DNA of 64,000 nt from Vibrio hepatarius (GCF_018860525.1 NZ_JAHKPM010000069.1:83642-147641); one strand, 5' to 3'; shown: positions 53,570 to 63,533, counted from the stretch's first letter. Program-made: numbers and translations. The notes: generated from the sequence alone by a model not told the origin.

Positions 53570-54952
53570 ATGAGATTTGAAATGCAGAATAACGCTCAAT
53601 CTATCAAACAGACAAATACCAAAGGTAATCTTTGGATGTTCCTTATCCCTTCATTACTTGGGTTATTTCTTTTCATGGCCCCCATCAGCTATGAAGGGGA
53701 TATCACTATCCCTGTCGCCATACTTGCGAAAACTATTCAAGGTTTATTTGGCGAATATTTGGTTGGCATTGTCACCTCTATCATTATTTTTATGTCCTCT
53801 GTGTCTGTTTTATGTCGAATAAAAAATCCTGAATTTATTGCTCGTAATGCTTTTTTAAATGGGCTCTTCAACCCTAGTTCGCTATGGTTATTAGTGCGTG
53901 TTATCGGTGGGGCCGCCGTTGCAATGACTTTCTTCCAAGTGGGCCCGAAAGCAATTTGGGAAGAAAACACTGGTGGATTAGTGCTTGAAGGGTTATTGCC
54001 TACACTTTTCTCGGTATTTATTTTTGCAGGCTTACTACTTCCCCTTCTGCTCAACTTTGGCTTACTAGAACTATTTGGCACTCTACTAAGCAAAGTCATG
54101 CGTCCGATATTTAATCTTCCTGGCCGCAGTGCTATTGACTGTATGGCATCATGGTTAGGGGATGGCTCAGTAGGTATCCTTTTAACCAGTAAACAGTACG
54201 AGACTAAGTTTTATACTCAAAGAGAAGCGGCGGTAGTGGGAACCACTTTCTCCGCAGTCTCTATTACCTTTAGCTTGGTCGTACTCGCGCAAGTCGAACT
54301 AGAACACTTATTTTTACCCTTTTATGGCGCTATATGCCTTGCAGGTATTATTGCCGCTATTATTATCCCGCGTATTCCACCACTAAGTATGAAAAAAGAT
54401 ACTTTCATTGATGGCACTACGCGGGCTAAAGATGCCGACCTTGTGCCTGAAGGCCACAGCAATTTCTCTTGGGGTATGGAATTAGCGCTTGAAAAAGCAG
54501 GTAAAGTAAAATCAATTACGTCAGTTTTGGGCGAAGGTGTGCGTAATGCCATCGACATGGTGTTTGGTGTACTGCCTGTCGTTATGGGTTTAGGTACAAT
54601 AGCTTTAGTGATTGCTGAGTACACCCCTATGTTTAGCATCCTTGGACAGCCTTTTATTCCTTTCTTAGAACTACTCGGCGTACCTGAAGCTGTTGCAGCC
54701 TCAGAAACCATTGTTGTTGGTTTTGCTGATATGTTTATTCCCGCAATTTTGGCGAGCTCAATTGATAACGAAATGACACGCTTTGTTATTGCAGCCATGT
54801 CTGTGACTCAGCTAATTTACATGTCAGAAGTGGGCGCACTGCTTCTTGGCAGCCGCATTCCGGTAAATATTTTTGAGCTGTTCGTAATCTTTATCTTACG
54901 AACCTTAATCACACTACCTGTTATTGCTGGTATCGCTCATTTGATCTTCTAA
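53570..54952 (+). CDS. YjiH-family nucleoside-recognition (Gate) membrane protein
   Basis: The 460-residue protein has about ten helices and two Gate-domain copies. Typical blocks are PGRSAIDCMASWLGDGSVGI and SETIVVGFADMFIPAILASS. Gate proteins are transporter-like, and the YjiH subgroup has no proven substrate. An internal ATG at 53582 (MQNNAQSIKQ) is an alternative start; neither has a strong ribosome site. It ends at a shared terminator with the convergent fpr gene. Confidence 0.85.
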   Translation: MRFEMQNNAQSIKQTNTKGNLWMFLIPSLLGLFLFMAPISYEGDITIPVAILAKTIQGLFGEYLVGIVTSIIIFMSSVSVLCRIKNPEFIARNAFLNGLFNPSSLWLLVRVIGGAAVAMTFFQVGPKAIWEENTGGLVLEGLLPTLFSVFIFAGLLLPLLLNFGLLELFGTLLSKVMRPIFNLPGRSAIDCMASWLGDGSVGILLTSKQYETKFYTQREAAVVGTTFSAVSITFSLVVLAQVELEHLFLPFYGAICLAGIIAAIIIPRIPPLSMKKDTFIDGTTRAKDADLVPEGHSNFSWGMELALEKAGKVKSITSVLGEGVRNAIDMVFGVLPVVMGLGTIALVIAEYTPMFSILGQPFIPFLELLGVPEAVAASETIVVGFADMFIPAILASSIDNEMTRFVIAAMSVTQLIYMSEVGALLLGSRIPVNIFELFVIFILRTLITLPVIAGIAHLIF

Positions 54953-54965
54953 ACTATTGTTCACA

Positions 54966-55001
54966 AAAGCAATAAAGGCCCTGCTGGGCCTTTATTGCTT
55001 T
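54966..55001. terminator. Bidirectional terminator between yjiH-like gene and fpr
   Basis: A perfect 16-bp stem (54966-54981 with 54986-55001) with a TGCT loop lies between two convergent genes. AAAG/CTTT ends give short T-runs in both directions. Confidence 0.88.
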
Positions 55002-55019
55002 CTATCTCGGTCACACCGA

Positions 55020-55781
55020 TTACCAATAACGCTCAAAGGTAATATTTCCGCCAGTTGCTCTGCGAAACTTATCTAATCCCAATTGTTGTAACGTCAAGGT
55101 GGTTTCTTTGATCATCTCAGGATTACCGCATAACATCACAAAGCTGTTTTCTTTCGTTAGTTGTACTTTAGCAAGGTCTTGCAGCTTGAGTTCTTCTATT
55201 AATTGGGGGATACGGCCACTGAGCGCCAATGAAGATTGCTCTCTTGAAATAATAGGCAGATAACAAAGGCGCCCTTCATATTGCTCCACCATTCGTTCAA
55301 TCAGGTTACGGTAAACTAGATCTTTTTCGTGTCTGACACCATGCACCAAAACGATTTTGTTATACCTAGACCTAACATTAATATCATCCAAGAGTGACAA
55401 AAAAGGACCAATTCCGGTTCCTGTCGAAAGTAGCCACAAATCTTTCGTCTCTTGCGGGATAGAACTCAGAATCAGATCGCCATGAGCAGTATTGCCAACA
55501 TAGACCTGCTCACCTTCTCTCAGTTGCTGTAATTTTGGTGTCAGCTTACCTTGAGGGTTCGACACCACCAAAAACTCTAACATGTCACTGTTGTTGAGGG
55601 GTGCGTTGACAACAGAATAAGCTCGGCTAACCAATTGGCCAGCATCATACAACGCCAGTTTAGTGAATTGCCCCGCTTTAAAATCAAGTGGAGCACCGGT
55701 CAAACGCAAACTAAAGAGCTCATCAGTCCAGTCAGTACGTTTATCTACATAGGCGAGATTAAAACCATCGGGTGCTGTCAT
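55020..55781 (-). CDS. fpr: Ferredoxin/flavodoxin-NADP reductase
   Basis: The 253-residue protein has the FNR fold: an FAD domain with LVSRAYSVVNAPLN (R-x-Y-S), an NADP domain with STGTGIGPFLSLLDD and HGVRHEKDLVYR, CGNPEM, and the C-terminal TFERYW typical of subclass II bacterial Fpr. It moves electrons between NADPH and flavodoxin or ferredoxin, often in oxidative stress defence. GGAGGAACAGCT precedes the ATG. Confidence 0.93.
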   Translation of the reverse strand: MTAPDGFNLAYVDKRTDWTDELFSLRLTGAPLDFKAGQFTKLALYDAGQLVSRAYSVVNAPLNNSDMLEFLVVSNPQGKLTPKLQQLREGEQVYVGNTAHGDLILSSIPQETKDLWLLSTGTGIGPFLSLLDDINVRSRYNKIVLVHGVRHEKDLVYRNLIERMVEQYEGRLCYLPIISREQSSLALSGRIPQLIEELKLQDLAKVQLTKENSFVMLCGNPEMIKETTLTLQQLGLDKFRRATGGNITFERYW

Positions 55782-55951
55782 AGCTGTTCCTCCATCAGGT
55801 TATTAGTCTTAAAGCTACTCCTCTGACCTTTTTATGTAAAGCATAGCATTACTCAGGCTACCAAATATCACACTTTTATAACATTTCTAAGTCTTTACGT
55901 AATTAGGCATTACAATAAAACCTCTATGAGAAATTAGCCAAGGAGTATGAT

Positions 55952-56389
55952 ATGCAAGAATTACTTAAAGATTTTCCCGTTATCACTGAAGTCAATGTTG
56001 CCTGGGGAGAAATGGACGCCCTCCAGCATGTCAACAATGTAGTGTATTTTCGGTATTTCGAATCTTCACGCCTGTCCTACTTCTCTAAAATAAATCTATT
56101 AGTCGATTCATCTCAAACCACAATAGGGCCAGTACTAGCAGAAACCAGCTGCAAATATAAGCTGCCGATAACCTATCCTGATACACTTTTAATCGGCGCT
56201 AAGGTTATCGATCTGCAAGAAGATAGATTCACAATGGAATATCAAATTGTGAGTAAAAAGATTGGTAAAATCTGCACTCAAGGCCAAGCAACCTGCGTGA
56301 TGTTTGATTTTATAAATCATTGTAAGGTCGAACTACCCAGCGAAATAAAACAAAGTATTTTAGACTTGGAAGCGATTAAATCTAATTAA
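55952..56389 (+). CDS. Hotdog-fold acyl-CoA thioesterase (4HBT/YbgC-like)
   Basis: The 145-residue protein has the 4HBT signature WGEMDALQHVNNVVYFRYFE, with Asp and HVNN at the active site, and the following beta-sheet with ETSCKYKLPITYPDTLLIGA. It should hydrolyse acyl-CoA thioesters; chain length is unknown. AAGGAG lies 7 nt before the ATG. It stands alone. Confidence 0.88.
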   Translation: MQELLKDFPVITEVNVAWGEMDALQHVNNVVYFRYFESSRLSYFSKINLLVDSSQTTIGPVLAETSCKYKLPITYPDTLLIGAKVIDLQEDRFTMEYQIVSKKIGKICTQGQATCVMFDFINHCKVELPSEIKQSILDLEAIKSN

Positions 56390-56496
56390 CATATAGTAGT
56401 AGAGCAAGATAACAATCGCTGGGCGGAAGTTGTGGTAAAATCATTCAGATTACAGTTATAATTTCTACAGTTAATAAAATTTTCACTCAGCAGTCA

Positions 56497-57399
56497 CTAG
56501 GAATAGAAAGAGTTCTTATATACGTCTTTTATTGACTCTAACAAGGCTTGGTACGGTTCCCCTGAAATATCACTTCGACTCATCAGTACATGTCCCATAG
56601 ACCAATGCACGTTTAAGAAATTAGCTTCTAATACTTTAATTTTTGGGTTTTTATCCAACAATGAATTTGAAGGTAAATAAGCCCAACCATCTTTTTCAAC
56701 AAACTTAACTATTAAGTCCATACCATTCAGAACCACTTGACGTCCAGAAAAAGCAGCTCGTTCACTGATACCCGACTCAAAAGTACTTTGAAGTAAATAC
56801 CTCGTACTATCAGCTAGGTCTCTAAAATTAATTGGGCTGATATCCTGCAGTGGCGAATCAATCGCAGTATATAGTTTCCCTTTCACTTCCCCTAAATAAC
56901 AAGCCATTAGTCCGTTAGGTGGTACAACTCTTTGTGATTGATCATTTCTCAGTATTATGGCCGCATCAAGGGTTTTGTCATTCAATTCTTCAACGGCTTG
57001 TTCCCTGCTACGGTATATCCAATCTAAAGTAGAAAAAGGATGTAGCTCCCTAGCAGCAACATCTACATCTAATATAAAATCGTTAGGCAAGTGCATATCA
57101 ATCGCAATCCGAAAGTGATGTTTTTCAGGCAATGATAGGGAGTCTGCAAATGATTGAAGCCCCTGAGCTTGTCTTAGTAGGGCGCGAGCCCAGCGCAGGA
57201 GCTTTTCACCTTGCTTTGTAATAATTAATTTGTTGCCACCTCTAACAAACAGTTCCGTATTTAAAGCGATTTCCAGATTACTAACATGCTCACTAATCGT
57301 TGTTCTATCTTTGCCACTTGCTCGTGCCGCTTTTGCAAAAGAGCCATGATCAGCTACAAGAGAAAACGAGATTATTTGATCTAAGGTATATTGAATCAT
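56497..57399 (-). CDS. LysR-family transcriptional regulator
   Basis: The 300-residue protein has the LysR HTH (IISFSLVADHGSFAKAARAS then TTISEHVSNLEIALNTELF) and an effector-binding domain. It lies 158 bp past the last fimbrial gene in the same direction, across an AT-rich spacer that likely holds its own promoter. A link with the fimbrial operon is possible but not shown. Confidence 0.9.
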   Translation of the reverse strand: MIQYTLDQIISFSLVADHGSFAKAARASGKDRTTISEHVSNLEIALNTELFVRGGNKLIITKQGEKLLRWARALLRQAQGLQSFADSLSLPEKHHFRIAIDMHLPNDFILDVDVAARELHPFSTLDWIYRSREQAVEELNDKTLDAAIILRNDQSQRVVPPNGLMACYLGEVKGKLYTAIDSPLQDISPINFRDLADSTRYLLQSTFESGISERAAFSGRQVVLNGMDLIVKFVEKDGWAYLPSNSLLDKNPKIKVLEANFLNVHWSMGHVLMSRSDISGEPYQALLESIKDVYKNSFYS

Positions 57400-57557
57400 A
57401 ACTATTTTTCGCCAATTTATTAAAATTAATAGAAATATTAATATACTTAATTAAAAACTAGTCTTAAATAGTCAAAGTGTCAAATAAAAACAATTACATA
57501 CGGTTAATTTAATTTCTTTAAATATAAGATAAAATAATTAAGAAAAATAAAAAACAA

Positions 57558-58196
57558 TTAATAGTAAGCAGTAGTAAAAGTTGCTACTGATAATATATAT
57601 CCATTCGCATTAGGCGCCCCACCTGTTTTATTATATAATTGGGCGCTAAATGGTACGAGTGTAGTATTTACATCGTTAGGGTTGATTGACTGACTGGCTT
57701 GATCACCAAAATTGAGTATTGAGCTGCCATCTTCCTGCAACACTTCAACACCAATATTACTTGGCCCACTACCCGATACATTATTAAGCACATTTCCACT
57801 TGAATATCCTGACGCAGAAACATCCACTTTAAATTGTGTCAGTGGTACATCAATACAAGCCTGAGGGTTAACTGGCCCAATTTTAAATACAATCTTTTCT
57901 CCAATAGAAGAGCGGCCTATAGTCGTCGCTTCCGTGCTATCAAGGCTTGGCAACAACACTGTGCCTGAAGGGACAATAGTATTATTTGCATCATAAACAG
58001 CCGCATCGCAAGTCGGTAGGACAAACTGCCCAGAAAATTTGACGTGTGAGGTAGTGGTATCTTCTATTGCAAAAGCATTTACCGACAACAAAATACACGA
58101 AGCCACTGCGCCCAACAAACCGTGCTTTGACAGCTTTGATAGACCAAAAAACAAAAAGTCACCATTTTTCTCAATCATTTTCGAAATAATATTCAT
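57558..58196 (-). CDS. Fimbrial subunit (second pilin), last gene of chaperone-usher operon
   Basis: From MNIISKMIEK the protein has 212 residues with a signal segment ending VNAFA. The mature part has FVLPTCDAAVYD and INPQACIDVPL-type cysteines for the pilin disulfide, LLPSLDS, GPSNIGVEVLQEDGSSILNF, and the C-terminal beta strand ending FTTAYY that chaperones bind. It is clearly paralogous to the partial pilin at 63557. The frame extends to 58232, overlapping the upstream gene; that longer start has no ribosome site. Confidence 0.82.
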   Translation of the reverse strand: MNIISKMIEKNGDFLFFGLSKLSKHGLLGAVASCILLSVNAFAIEDTTTSHVKFSGQFVLPTCDAAVYDANNTIVPSGTVLLPSLDSTEATTIGRSSIGEKIVFKIGPVNPQACIDVPLTQFKVDVSASGYSSGNVLNNVSGSGPSNIGVEVLQEDGSSILNFGDQASQSINPNDVNTTLVPFSAQLYNKTGGAPNANGYILSVATFTTAYY

Positions 58197-58212
58197 TTTA
58201 CACAGCCCATGA

Positions 58213-59244
58213 TTAATTATAGATGATATCAATAGTTACTGTACCACTATTAAAAGCTCCAGCTCCTACTGTAGGTGTCAATGACCAATAGTTGACCTTG
58301 AACTCAGGATCCAAGTCGTTAAAATTCATTTGAGTACCATTTTCAACATAATCTCGTGTGTCTTTGCGCGTGATAACAAACCCCACATCTGCGCTATTAG
58401 ACCTTATGACAGGTTTGCCTTGTGACAATACTTGGTCATATCTAAATGTTACCTTGCTGGTTGAAAAATCTTGACAGTTTTCACCTGGACCATTGACTGG
58501 TTCGATAGCGAAAGACTTACCATTATAAAGTGTGGTAGGCGGCACACCGATTGTTCCATACGTTGAGATAGTCTCAAGCTGAATTGTACCACCATCAATG
58601 ACAGGGCTTCCGCTTGTGGTCAAATGAGCAGTGCAAGCTGATGGAGGAATAGGAGGGATTACTGTCATTCGGTTTGGATCCCAAGCACTATTATTACTCT
58701 CTGACGAGTACTTATTACATTTACTCTCATAACTACCACTTCGGTCACTCGGCATAAGGCAAATAAATATTCTAGGATAGATAAGGGGTGAAGTGTCTCC
58801 AGTGTCAGCAATCCTTTTTAGCTTTATGTAATGCCCTCCGACATAATAATCAAAGCCAGGTTTCGATGGGAACCAAGTTTGCCCAGGTTTACACCTAGCA
58901 TCACCAGAATGGGTGTTGCCAAAAATAAATGCGTAGTCATCGTTACCTGATTCGATATAGCCTTGGGACGTAGAACCTAATACAGTATTTTGGCCATCGT
59001 TACTTTTACCTCCCCAACATCCCCACCAACTACCATTATTCGGATAATCAGTTGAACCACTTTTATAATCAAGCTCTTTCCCTGATTCTAAGGTAGTTAC
59101 TTGCCCAACTGAAAGCGATGGTATAGTAGTGGGAGCATTATATTGAGATCCACCACTCGGAAAACCTATAGTAATCGAATAATCTGCGTAGCAATTAACA
59201 CTAACTAAAACGGCCATTATGCCGAGAAATCGAATTAAATACAT
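58213..59244 (-). CDS. Fimbrial tip/adhesin-like protein
   Basis: The 343-residue secreted protein has a signal peptide (1-20, ending NCYA). The N-terminal 190 residues are Gly/Trp/Tyr/Cys-rich (NNGSWWGCWGGKSNDG, DYYVGGHYIKLK) and match no family I know. The C-terminal 140 residues resemble a pilin domain (SACTAHLTTSGSPVIDGGTI ... GAFNSGTVTIDIIYN), as in two-domain tip adhesins. Position after the chaperone and before the last pilin agrees. The receptor is unknown. Confidence 0.7.
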   Translation of the reverse strand: MYLIRFLGIMAVLVSVNCYADYSITIGFPSGGSQYNAPTTIPSLSVGQVTTLESGKELDYKSGSTDYPNNGSWWGCWGGKSNDGQNTVLGSTSQGYIESGNDDYAFIFGNTHSGDARCKPGQTWFPSKPGFDYYVGGHYIKLKRIADTGDTSPLIYPRIFICLMPSDRSGSYESKCNKYSSESNNSAWDPNRMTVIPPIPPSACTAHLTTSGSPVIDGGTIQLETISTYGTIGVPPTTLYNGKSFAIEPVNGPGENCQDFSTSKVTFRYDQVLSQGKPVIRSNSADVGFVITRKDTRDYVENGTQMNFNDLDPEFKVNYWSLTPTVGAGAFNSGTVTIDIIYN

Positions 59245-59254
59245 AATACTACTT

Positions 59255-59971
59255 TCAACCTGCCGTTATTTTTCCTTTGACCTTAAAGTCTACGTTTTTT
59301 ATACCACCAAAATCATTAATAAGTTCAAGCGATATTTTTTCTGGGCATGACTTCCCAGTATCTGATAAAACAGTTTCTCCAGGTAATAAAACATTGGTAA
59401 ACGTGGTTTTCTTGCCTTCTATCGAATAAGACAAAGGCGAAAATATAAACCCAGTGTCGTTTTCAAAACGCACATTTCCCTTATCACACAATACCAGTTG
59501 TTTGTTTTCAGCTTCGTAACGCTCCCCTAAGCCTTTGGGCCGATAGATAAGTTTCACTTTGATTCGCTGAGCAAAGACAACAGCTGGTGCATCAACATCG
59601 GATTTTTGGGGTATTTCTTGAACATTCAGCCAATAGATGGACTCATGATCTTTGGGCAAATCATCAATAATATTAACAAGATTAACCTGAACTTTTTTCT
59701 TAGAGTCGATTTTTATAAGCGACGGGCTTGCTGTGAAGTGACCTTCTCCTGTATATAAATTATTACCCTTCACATCATCGTAGGACTCAATCCAAATTTG
59801 TGCGCCCATTTTGTCTTCGCTATTGTTGGTAATAGTTACTTGCTTACGAGAAGTGCCCTCCTCGTATATGTAACGAGTACCATTCAGTATTAGCGCAGCA
59901 TAAGAAGGCAAAGTTGCACAAAGTAGCAATACAGAACATACGCGTAATATCACTTTATTCACAATTAACAT
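59255..59971 (-). CDS. Periplasmic pilus chaperone, PapD family
   Basis: The protein has a signal peptide ending PSYA and the two-Ig-domain PapD pattern: LILNGTRYIYEEGTSRKQVT, then the G1-strand/basic region DHESIYWLNVQEIPQ and a second domain with QRIKVKLIYRPKGL. It holds pilins in the periplasm. The ATG at 59971 overlaps the usher stop by 17 bp; GTG at 59962 has better Shine-Dalgarno spacing (GGAG, 9 nt) and is a real alternative. The genes are translationally coupled. Confidence 0.92.
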   Translation of the reverse strand: MLIVNKVILRVCSVLLLCATLPSYAALILNGTRYIYEEGTSRKQVTITNNSEDKMGAQIWIESYDDVKGNNLYTGEGHFTASPSLIKIDSKKKVQVNLVNIIDDLPKDHESIYWLNVQEIPQKSDVDAPAVVFAQRIKVKLIYRPKGLGERYEAENKQLVLCDKGNVRFENDTGFIFSPLSYSIEGKKTTFTNVLLPGETVLSDTGKSCPEKISLELINDFGGIKNVDFKVKGKITAG

Positions 59972-62429
59972 CTCCAAGGTTAAAGACTTTTGACCGAGAA
60001 CTTATCTTATCGGCTAGCTCTTTATTAGCTAGATTAATTTGACACTCTTCAGTTGAGTTGATGGTCAGATCAAGTGTAGGCTGAATCTCGTTTGTAAAAC
60101 GTTCTGAAATCAGGACACTATGATCAACGGCAACATAACCCGCATAACCATTGGCCGTTTTTACCAACGCCCCAGGCTCTAGCAACTCACCATCTTTTCG
60201 TATTTTCATATAATAGTTAATCGTCTTCTCCGCTGAAAAACTCACCACTGAAAAGGTTCCTTTTCCTTGGGTAAACGTTTCTCTTGATGAAGCCACATAA
60301 ATATCACCAGACAAAGCGCCCACATCCAGTTTTAACTCTTTTTCATTATAGGCACTGGTGTTTGTCATTAGATAGCCATTGGCATTGGTTTTAGTGCCAA
60401 ACTGCTCGATACCCTCAAGCTCACCTAATTTAACTAATGTCGGATTATCACCTTTGCTAGAAGAGGCGACTATGCCGGACTGACGAGAGTAACCCAAACT
60501 GCCCCCAACACTGGCATAGATGTTATTTTCTGAAACCGAGCCATAAAATTGATTGTAATTACTGTTACCTTGAAGGGTCAGTGTACTGTCCATTTCTTTC
60601 TCTTGCCAATCAGTCTGAGTCGACACAGAGTAGTTGACATCTTTGTTTATTGTGCCACTTCCTGATGTCCCTGAAGTATAATTCCCATCAGTATCTCGGT
60701 TGACATATGTATCTACTGATGTGAGTGATACATAGTCATTACCAAGATGCAGAGGAATGTTAAAACTCAAGAAAACGCTGGGTTCATAGTCATCACTTTC
60801 GAAAGACTTACTGGTCGATGCAGTGAACGTGTAGGTAATATCATGAAAGTTAAGCCCACCGTACAAAGAGACATTATAGCTTTCAGTCGTCACATCACTG
60901 GCATCAAAATCTGGGCTGTCAAGCTGCTGTAAGGTATCATTCGAGCTGTAGCTGAGATTGATACTATTTAGATAAGAGTAACCAACTTGCATATTTAACG
61001 ACAAGAATAAACGAGAATCATAATAGCCAACCGTTGGCTGGTCTGAACCCTTGAAAGATTGGTACTCTGAAAATGTTAAATAATCTCTATCAAGATATTT
61101 ATAGTAGTTGATATTAAACCCTAACCAATCATAGATATCCTGATTCAATTTAACTGCATAAGCCAAATTATGGTTACTATCTTCATAACTACTTTGAGAT
61201 AAGTTGATTTCTATATCACCACCTAGTGGGCCCACTGTCGCCGCCGCTATTTCATTCGAGTAATAACCTTCTGCAACCACTGAGGTAAAAGTTGGCGTTA
61301 TGTAACCTAAGCCATAGCCAAGATTGAAAAAAGCGACAGAGTCACCCACCTTGTTATCAGAATCACGATAATTACCCAAAGAGAAATTAAAATCGACTGT
61401 CCCAGTCGGCAACAAGGCACTTCGAGATGGTACGGAGATAATCCGGACTGTTTTTCGACCAGACTGCCCTTCCTCAACCACTTTAAGATCACCCGATCCA
61501 GGTGGGGAAATATCATTAAAACTATAAGGCCCTGATTCTACATGACGAGTAGCGAGTAACGTGTCGTTGTAGTAAAACTTGATGGTTGAATTTTCACTTA
61601 CAGTGCCACTCACAGGGATAATAAAACGCTTGCGCGACTCAGACCACATATCAGAATCAGAAGTAATGCTGACTCCACGCATAGGAAAACCAGACATGAG
61701 CGTCCCACCAGATGTGTATGTGTCTCCGGCCCTGAACTCAGATTCAATACTGTATATTGGAGTTGCAACATACGCTTGGCTAAAATCTAATTTGTCTTCC
61801 TCATCCGATTCAGAATAGTAGGTGTCAGCATAGAATCTCACGCGCCCCATGTTTCCTTGAGTAGTGACATTACCAGAAACCTCGCCACCATTCTCATCAT
61901 AGTCGTTGTAGCTTAAGTCATAGTTAAACAGCAAACCGTCAACTTGGGTCTCTTCAACTCGTTGCTCTAAACTTTTCTTATTATTATCAATGTACTTGTT
62001 AGGAATAATATAAGACAAGGCTAATGTCTGAGAGTCTAGCTCCCAGCGAGCGTTGAGTTTTTCTTCAATTTCACCACAATCATAGATACCTTGCTGAATT
62101 TTTGCTTCAGGAACCAGCGTAACCTTTCTGTTAAATAGGATGTCAGAATTTTTACACAAAACAGCACTTTCGCTGCCTTCTTTAATTTCAATAAATGCTT
62201 GACCAACGTAAGCTTCGTTAATATAAAACTTGACGTTATATTTCCCTGGTAATGCACCACCCGATTCAAGATAGCGACTAATTCTACCTTTATCTTCGGC
62301 TTCATTTTCACTCGACGTAAAGATAAAGCGACTATCAAAAAACTCATCATCGTCATTTGCCAAAACAAAAGGGGAGTTGGTCATAGAAAGACTGGCAAAG
62401 ATAATGTTCAATACAATTAATCGGTTCAT
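59955..62429 (-). CDS. Outer-membrane fimbrial usher, FimD/PapC family
   Basis: From MNRLIVLNIIFAS the protein has 824 residues with a signal peptide ending FVLA. An N-terminal chaperone-binding domain (about 28-165) starts FFDSRFIF. The 24-strand barrel follows with a plug domain (TVSENSTIKFYYNDTLLATR, GPYSFNDISPPGSGDLKV) and the block FNFSLGNYRDSDN. Two C-terminal domains end with LDLTINSTEECQINL. It exports and assembles the pilus. An ATG at 62495 would overlap the previous gene and looks false. Confidence 0.94.
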   Translation of the reverse strand: MNRLIVLNIIFASLSMTNSPFVLANDDDEFFDSRFIFTSSENEAEDKGRISRYLESGGALPGKYNVKFYINEAYVGQAFIEIKEGSESAVLCKNSDILFNRKVTLVPEAKIQQGIYDCGEIEEKLNARWELDSQTLALSYIIPNKYIDNNKKSLEQRVEETQVDGLLFNYDLSYNDYDENGGEVSGNVTTQGNMGRVRFYADTYYSESDEEDKLDFSQAYVATPIYSIESEFRAGDTYTSGGTLMSGFPMRGVSITSDSDMWSESRKRFIIPVSGTVSENSTIKFYYNDTLLATRHVESGPYSFNDISPPGSGDLKVVEEGQSGRKTVRIISVPSRSALLPTGTVDFNFSLGNYRDSDNKVGDSVAFFNLGYGLGYITPTFTSVVAEGYYSNEIAAATVGPLGGDIEINLSQSSYEDSNHNLAYAVKLNQDIYDWLGFNINYYKYLDRDYLTFSEYQSFKGSDQPTVGYYDSRLFLSLNMQVGYSYLNSINLSYSSNDTLQQLDSPDFDASDVTTESYNVSLYGGLNFHDITYTFTASTSKSFESDDYEPSVFLSFNIPLHLGNDYVSLTSVDTYVNRDTDGNYTSGTSGSGTINKDVNYSVSTQTDWQEKEMDSTLTLQGNSNYNQFYGSVSENNIYASVGGSLGYSRQSGIVASSSKGDNPTLVKLGELEGIEQFGTKTNANGYLMTNTSAYNEKELKLDVGALSGDIYVASSRETFTQGKGTFSVVSFSAEKTINYYMKIRKDGELLEPGALVKTANGYAGYVAVDHSVLISERFTNEIQPTLDLTINSTEECQINLANKELADKISSRSKVFNLGDVNCE

Positions 62430-62466
62430 TAAAATCACACTAAAAATACACAAATAAGGTCCGTGG

Positions 62467-63408
62467 TCATTGCTGTAATTGGTACTCAAATTCAAGTATC
62501 AACATTTCTACCCTGCGATTCTTATATCTACCTTCCGGCGTCGCATTTGATTCAACTGGTTTAGATTCTCCCAAATAGTTAATCGTTATTTGGTCTTGTG
62601 ATACGCCTTTACCCAAGAGTACTTCTCTGACTCGTTCTGCTCGCCGCTTAGACAAGGTGAGGTTGTATCCATTACTACCTACACTATCCGCATAACCTCG
62701 CAGTGCTACTGAAGACATAGGGTAGGACTTCAAAATATCCGCAATGTACTCCACTTTCTCCATGTCGATTGCCTGTAGATTGACACTATTGTTTGCATAG
62801 TTAACAACCTCGGTTGTTTTAGGAAAAAGACGCAGAATAGGACCTTTGGGATCAGAAACTTGCTCGGTTATCGTTAAAGGTGCTGGAGCTCTCGATTTTG
62901 TTTTAAATTCATAAATAAATCCGACGGTAACTGAATTCAATATCCCATCACCAGCATCATAAATATCTAGGTCTGGTACCGCTTGATAACCAATATCCAG
63001 TTTAAGATTGGGGGTTAATACGACATCTATACCAAAGCCTCCCATGTAGCTATACTGAGTGTCATTATCAAATTGATAAGCAGCAATACCGAGTTTAGTG
63101 TATAGATTAAAGTCCCCTGACAAAGGAATGGTTAACTTAGGTGCGGCACCAACTAACCAAACGTTAGATTGAGAGCGAGTTTGGTTATTTTCAAATTCCA
63201 GTTGATCAAAATAATCAACATTCATTTCTAAAGCCCAATTTTCGTCAAATTGGTAGCCGGCCATGAGTCCAAGAGTATTAGCATCTTCATTACACTCTTG
63301 GTCACACACAAAGTCACTCCAAGCCTTACCCGCTTTTGCTCCTATATAGGGTGCGGACCAAGCAAAAAGAGGATGAACAAGGGCGGCAATCAGAAAAATA
63401 TATCTCAC
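62467..63408 (-). CDS. OmpA-family protein inside the fimbrial operon
   Basis: The 313-residue protein starts with GTG behind GGGGATCAAATA and has a signal peptide (1-18). The first 175 residues are an eight-strand OmpA-type barrel (YIGAKAGKAWSDF, ALEMNVDYFDQLEF, LKLDIGYQAVPDLDIYDAGD, SVTVGFIYEF). The C-terminal 110 residues are a peptidoglycan-binding OmpA domain (VALRGYADSVGSNGYNLTLS, KRRAERV). It lies between the first pilin and the usher. Such a barrel is not a standard chaperone-usher component; it may anchor or stabilise the assembly site. Confidence 0.88.
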   Translation of the reverse strand: MRYIFLIAALVHPLFAWSAPYIGAKAGKAWSDFVCDQECNEDANTLGLMAGYQFDENWALEMNVDYFDQLEFENNQTRSQSNVWLVGAAPKLTIPLSGDFNLYTKLGIAAYQFDNDTQYSYMGGFGIDVVLTPNLKLDIGYQAVPDLDIYDAGDGILNSVTVGFIYEFKTKSRAPAPLTITEQVSDPKGPILRLFPKTTEVVNYANNSVNLQAIDMEKVEYIADILKSYPMSSVALRGYADSVGSNGYNLTLSKRRAERVREVLLGKGVSQDQITINYLGESKPVESNATPEGRYKNRRVEMLILEFEYQLQQ

Positions 63409-63510
63409 TATTTGATCCCCAATTAGTTAGCGGCCTATTGAATGATGCGATAATAGATGAGCTATAGCCGCAAAAGGTATATCGTTAAATTTAGACTGAA
63501 TTTTATAAAT

Positions 63511-63533
63511 AAGCCGCCCAAAGTAGGCGGCTT
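63511..63533 (-). terminator. Hairpin between first pilin and the OmpA-like gene
   Basis: An 8-bp GC-rich stem (63511-63518 with 63526-63533) and 7-nt loop is followed on the minus strand by ATTTATAAAATTC. A partial terminator here would give more pilin than usher mRNA, which is a usual need of such operons (inference). Confidence 0.65.
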
